The position numbers and the translations under genes were made by a program. Positions 3,772 through 6,239 of a stretch of 6,239 nt of DNA are shown here, one piece after another. This DNA comes from an uncultured Endomicrobiia bacterium (GTDB lineage Bacteria > Elusimicrobiota > Endomicrobiia > Endomicrobiales > Endomicrobiaceae): assembly GCA_905236115.1 (NCBI GenBank), contig CAJOOL010000240.1, positions 1-6,239 of the forward strand. The letters are read 5' to 3'. The notes under the pieces were generated by a model. That model did not search any database and had not been told where the DNA came from. It saw nothing but the letters and a program-made list of their open reading frames with translations. Numbering within the stretch: position 1 is the first letter of the stretch; each line of letters opens with the position of its first letter.

Positions 3772-5766
3772 TTATTTTTCCATTTTGTATACGTTGTTCC
3801 ACAAATCTTTTATGGAATAATATGCTTTTCCGAGCTGTCTCTTAAACGGCGTAAACTTACCGTCTCCGATGTCGCACAGACCGAACCACTCTTCATATCC
3901 GCCGCCGTCTATAAAAGGCCCCATCCATTGAGCCGTTTCGTCATGAGCATAAGGGTCATATTCCGGCGGAGGGCCTGCTTTCCACCATTCGTCGCACCAT
4001 TCAAATATAATCCCGCCAAGAGCATTTCCAGAGCCGTAACCCGCGACATTTTCCTGAATACTCTTTATGCTGCCCTCGTGATAGAGAGCCTGCTGTCTTT
4101 CGTTTTCTTCTCTGTCATACATTTTGCTGAATCTCGGACAGCCGTATTCCGTAATAACTACAGGTCTTTCATATAATTTGGAAACATCTTTCCACAAAGA
4201 ACCGAAACCCTCTTTACCTCTGTAAGCATTGGCTCCGTATATGTCAAGCTCCGGAGCATTCTGTGCACATATATCCATAAACAAATGATCTCCGTTACAA
4301 ACTGCAACAGGCCTTTGCTGAGGATCCAGCTCTTTAATTCTTTTTGCACATCTGTTGACGAACTTATAATATGCTGCAACATCTTTTCTGACATTACAGC
4401 CTGTTCCTGCAGATACGCCCGGCACACCGACGGTTCCGTAATTATTTTCGTTTCCCAAAACCCACATAAGAACATAAGGCTCATCTTTATATTCTTCCAC
4501 CATTTTTTCTACACTTTTTAACATTCTCTGACACTGTTCTTCATTGGTGTAATCGGTTCCGGCGAACCATTCCGCACCGGACTCCGTGCAATACATACCG
4601 ATAAAATTTCCTATCATATACATAAAGCCGTAATCTTCGTAGCCCTCACGAAGAAGTTTTTTATTGAAATCGGGATAATGATACAATCTTAAAGTATTTA
4701 TTCCCATTTCTTTCATAAGTTTGAAGTCGCCTATCGCTTTTTCATTTTCGTCTTGGACTTCATTTATATTCTCGTCAACCCATGCTTCATAAGGCCCGTC
4801 AATAATATCATTCTCGTTATAATCGGCAAACATCCAGTCTCTGGAAGCGTTCAGCGTTCCGTTATCCGGGGAAGTGCCGACAGGGTTAGGCGAATAACAG
4901 ATTCCTCTGACAATGAAAGGTTTATCATTGACAAAAAGCTGATAATGTTTGTTGTTATATTCTACAAGTTTAACATTTCCTTTACCTACCGTTTTCTTTA
5001 TGCCGACTTTCTTTAAATTTACGGGTTTGGTAACCCAGTCTTTCGGTTTGGCGGTAACAAGTTTGCCCGGATTAACTACAAATTCGCTTGCTTTTTTCTC
5101 GCCGTATTTTCCGACAACATCAACGTCTGCATCAACAAGTTTTAAACCGAGCTCTTTATGTTCTCTGGTTAAATATTTTATTTTTTCTATTGCCACGGGT
5201 GCCACATACCAAGGTGTTCCCCAAAAAGTTATACCGACAGCCCTGGGGAAAAATACCACCAAAGCATAATATGCTTTTACGGCTCTTTCGTAGTTTCCTG
5301 CATTTTCAAGAGCAAGAGCAATGTAATACTGTCTTACTCCGGGGTCTTCCTGTGCGGTTGCCCACTTATAATAGTTGGCCTCAAAATCCACAGAATTTAC
5401 AAAGTTCCATTTGTCGCCCTCAAGTTTTCCTGCTTTCAACAGTTCTTTATATCTCGGGCTTTTAAAAACATCGTCAACATTGGGATAAATCCCCTCGCCG
5501 GAAGCCTTTTTCAACGCTCTGAAATTATCGCCCTGGCAAACGTATCTGTATTTGCTTGTTCCGATATTTTGAAACGTTCCGTATTTCGTATAATCTATTA
5601 AGTTGTCCGTGCCGGGATTGTTGATTTTAAAATAAGAAGTATTTTGTTCCTGTTCTTTGTTTTCTATATTTTTGGAAGAAACGCTTTTCGGGGAAGCATA
5701 AACGGTTAAACCGAAACTTGTAATTATTGACAACAACAAAACCGATAAACATACTTTTCTAATCAT
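3772..5766 (-). CDS. Exported TPR-like/clan GH-A-type glycoside hydrolase, two-part protein
   Basis: A 664-residue secreted protein. Residues 1-25 are a Sec signal peptide with a likely VYA/S cut. Residues 45-245 form a domain I do not recognise, containing one TPR-like helix pair at 146-174 (ALALENAGNYERAVKAYYAL and a terminal P). Residues 265-660 are a TIM-barrel hydrolase. Motifs in order are NDKPFIVRGICYSP, EF-hand-like loops at 315-327 and 331-342 (DENINEVQDENE), MGINTLRLYH, LMWVLGNEN with acid/base-type E440, VVITEYG with nucleophile-type E540, GGIIFEWCDEWWKAG (584-598) and EEWFGL (625-630). The start is firm: AGAGG (5777-5773) precedes ATG by 6 nt. It is 70 bases downstream of tRNA-Val with no terminator between. 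Unusually many cysteines (over ten) occur for an exported enzyme. It probably acts on a polysaccharide outside the cytoplasm; the TPR-like part may anchor it in a complex. Confidence 0.8.
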   Translation of the reverse strand: MIRKVCLSVLLLSIITSFGLTVYASPKSVSSKNIENKEQEQNTSYFKINNPGTDNLIDYTKYGTFQNIGTSKYRYVCQGDNFRALKKASGEGIYPNVDDVFKSPRYKELLKAGKLEGDKWNFVNSVDFEANYYKWATAQEDPGVRQYYIALALENAGNYERAVKAYYALVVFFPRAVGITFWGTPWYVAPVAIEKIKYLTREHKELGLKLVDADVDVVGKYGEKKASEFVVNPGKLVTAKPKDWVTKPVNLKKVGIKKTVGKGNVKLVEYNNKHYQLFVNDKPFIVRGICYSPNPVGTSPDNGTLNASRDWMFADYNENDIIDGPYEAWVDENINEVQDENEKAIGDFKLMKEMGINTLRLYHYPDFNKKLLREGYEDYGFMYMIGNFIGMYCTESGAEWFAGTDYTNEEQCQRMLKSVEKMVEEYKDEPYVLMWVLGNENNYGTVGVPGVSAGTGCNVRKDVAAYYKFVNRCAKRIKELDPQQRPVAVCNGDHLFMDICAQNAPELDIYGANAYRGKEGFGSLWKDVSKLYERPVVITEYGCPRFSKMYDREENERQQALYHEGSIKSIQENVAGYGSGNALGGIIFEWCDEWWKAGPPPEYDPYAHDETAQWMGPFIDGGGYEEWFGLCDIGDGKFTPFKRQLGKAYYSIKDLWNNVYKMEK

Positions 5767-5836
5767 AGAACACCTCTGTTTGTAATTTTGATTTCTTTGA
5801 TTTTTAGATTGTTGTTTTTTGGAGGGTTGGGGAGAG

Positions 5837-5910
5837 TGGGCAGTGCAGGGATTGAACCTGCGACCTCCTCCTTGTAAGGGAGATGCTCTCCCTAGCTGAG
5901 CTAACTGCCC
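5837..5910 (-). tRNA. tRNA-Val (anticodon UAC)
   Basis: A complete cloverleaf reads from 5910 to 5837. The acceptor stem is GGGCAGT/ACTGCCC and the D stem GCTC/GAGC. The anticodon stem is TCTCC/GGAGG with loop CTTACAA, giving anticodon TAC, which reads GUA/GUG. The variable region is AGGTC, the T stem GCAGG/CCTGC with loop TTCAATC, and the discriminator A is at 5837. CCA is not encoded; CTC follows, so a CCA-adding enzyme is needed. It is driven by the consensus promoter at 5945-5973. Confidence 0.97.
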
Positions 5911-5944
5911 GTGAACTCCATTTTTTACTGCTGAATATGCGTAT

Positions 5945-5973
5945 ATTATATTAAAAAAAATTTATAATGTCAA
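5945..5973 (-). promoter_or_regulatory. Exact-consensus sigma-70 promoter of tRNA-Val
   Basis: On the minus strand TTGACA (5973-5968) and TATAAT (5950-5945) are both perfect and separated by exactly 17 bases of AT-rich spacer. Transcription should begin near 5938, about 28 nt before the tRNA 5' end, which RNase P would trim. Since no terminator follows the tRNA, this may also drive the two hydrolase genes. Confidence 0.9.
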
Positions 5974-5998
5974 TAGCAAAAAAATTTTTTAAGAATTT

Positions 5999-6083
5999 AA
6001 GGAAACACCAAATTATGAATGAGCAATGAGCAAAAAGTAAAAGAAATGCGGATTAATTCTGAACGCAAAGAGCAAGTGCGGAG
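5999..6083. repeat. Two degenerate copies of the dispersed repeat
   Basis: AAGGAAACACCAAATTATGAATG (from 5999) and AAGAAATGCGGATTAATTCTGAACGCAAAG (from 6041) are degenerate versions of the unit that appears in full at 6092. Shared features are GAAA-C near the start, then (G)ATTAATT and TGAA(C/T). Between them lies GAGCAATGAGCAAAAAGT, containing a GAGCAAT-type echo. Copy starts are spaced 42 and 51 bases apart. No gene is seen here. Confidence 0.6.
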
Positions 6084-6088
6084 CTTTA

Positions 6089-6140
6089 CTAAAGGAAACA
6101 CTGATTAATTATGAACGGAAACCACAAGGCTTTTTGCCTC
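6089..6140 (-). repeat. Full copy of the dispersed repeat, inverted relative to 1015-1064
   Basis: Read on the minus strand, this stretch repeats the leader element at 1015-1064 almost base for base, including AGGCAAAAAG and GGTTTCCGTTCA. AGGC (6127-6130) and GCCT (6136-6139) form a small hairpin around TTTTT at one end. The copy borders the open frame described at the right edge. Confidence 0.75.
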
Positions 6141-6239
6141 TAAATTCGTTGAAACTTCTCGCGATAAATTGCCCGGTATCCCTGCGAAGTTCCGCTTGAA
6201 GCGGTTCAACCGCCTCTTTATAGGCAAAATCTGCTTCGG
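6109..6239 (-). CDS. Possible C-terminal end of an unrecognised ORF, or repeat sequence
   Basis: A minus-strand frame enters from the right edge and stays open for 42 residues to TAA at 6111-6109. It includes KEAVEPLQAELRRDTG and ends FRGKKPCGFRS. The composition is protein-like and the DNA is more GC-rich than its surroundings. I recognise no family. Doubts are that the last ten codons lie in the dispersed repeat, whose other copy at 1015 still reads GKKTCGFRS but without the stop. The plus strand is also open across the same bases, as expected of a repeat with few stops. It could be a true gene end whose tail was copied, or simply a longer part of the repeat. Confidence 0.25.
   Translation of the reverse strand, partial: EADFAYKEAVEPLQAELRRDTGQFIARSFNEFRGKKPCGFRS

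Noticed and set aside
4949..5465. Plus-strand frames of 106 and 125 residues inside the larger hydrolase gene
   Set aside because: They are antisense to a long gene with signal peptide and catalytic motifs, lack ribosome sites, and have low-complexity Ser/Thr/Phe or Leu-rich composition.
5999..6140. CRISPR-like array
   Set aside because: There are only three degenerate copies with unequal spacing, no uniform spacers and no cas genes in the window.

Overview
The window is an AT-rich bacterial chromosome segment. It holds five well-supported protein genes, one tRNA, and an unusual density of short dispersed hairpin repeats. The organism looks like a Gram-negative-type anaerobe: two secreted glycoside hydrolases carry Sec signal peptides, the repeats are abundant, and the tRNA lacks an encoded CCA. 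An Elusimicrobiota-like host would fit the texture of the repeats and AT bias, but that is a guess from memory and the window carries no phylogenetic marker that settles it.

Layout. Bases 1-343 hold no convincing gene; they are a patchwork of hairpin repeats, one of which recurs inverted at the left edge. Bases 337-437 look like a possible small structured RNA: a TATAAT box, a 9-bp hairpin, a TTTGAC/GTCAAA hairpin, a long-range GCCGAG/CTCGGC helix and a T-run. A T-rich tract follows, then a small XRE-type repressor with a GCN4-like leucine zipper (585-923) and a strong intrinsic terminator (968-995). The terminator loop contains the -35 box of a near-consensus promoter (975-1003). This promoter drives a two-gene operon: a YbgC/FadM-like hotdog thioesterase (1110-1517) and methylenetetrahydrofolate reductase MetF (1550-2422). 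The operon leader contains a copy of a dispersed repeat that is found again, inverted, at the right end.

Converging on this operon, on the minus strand, is a four-part unit. It consists of an exact consensus TTGACA-17-TATAAT promoter (5945-5973), tRNA-Val(UAC) (5837-5910), a 664-residue exported protein with a TPR-like N-terminal region and a clan GH-A-type barrel (3772-5766), and a 415-residue exported paralogue of the barrel alone (2467-3714). I see no terminator between the tRNA and the first hydrolase, so the hydrolases may be read from the tRNA promoter.

The two hydrolases share both catalytic-type glutamates (in LGNEN and ITEYG) and a tandem pair of EF-hand-like acidic loops inserted early in the barrel. 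They differ at the strand-8 WW motif, which suggests duplication followed by a change of specificity. They probably act outside the cytoplasm on a polysaccharide, while the thioesterase, MetF and tRNA are housekeeping. The last 240 bases are repeats, including three degenerate copies of one unit and a short open frame that runs off the right edge.
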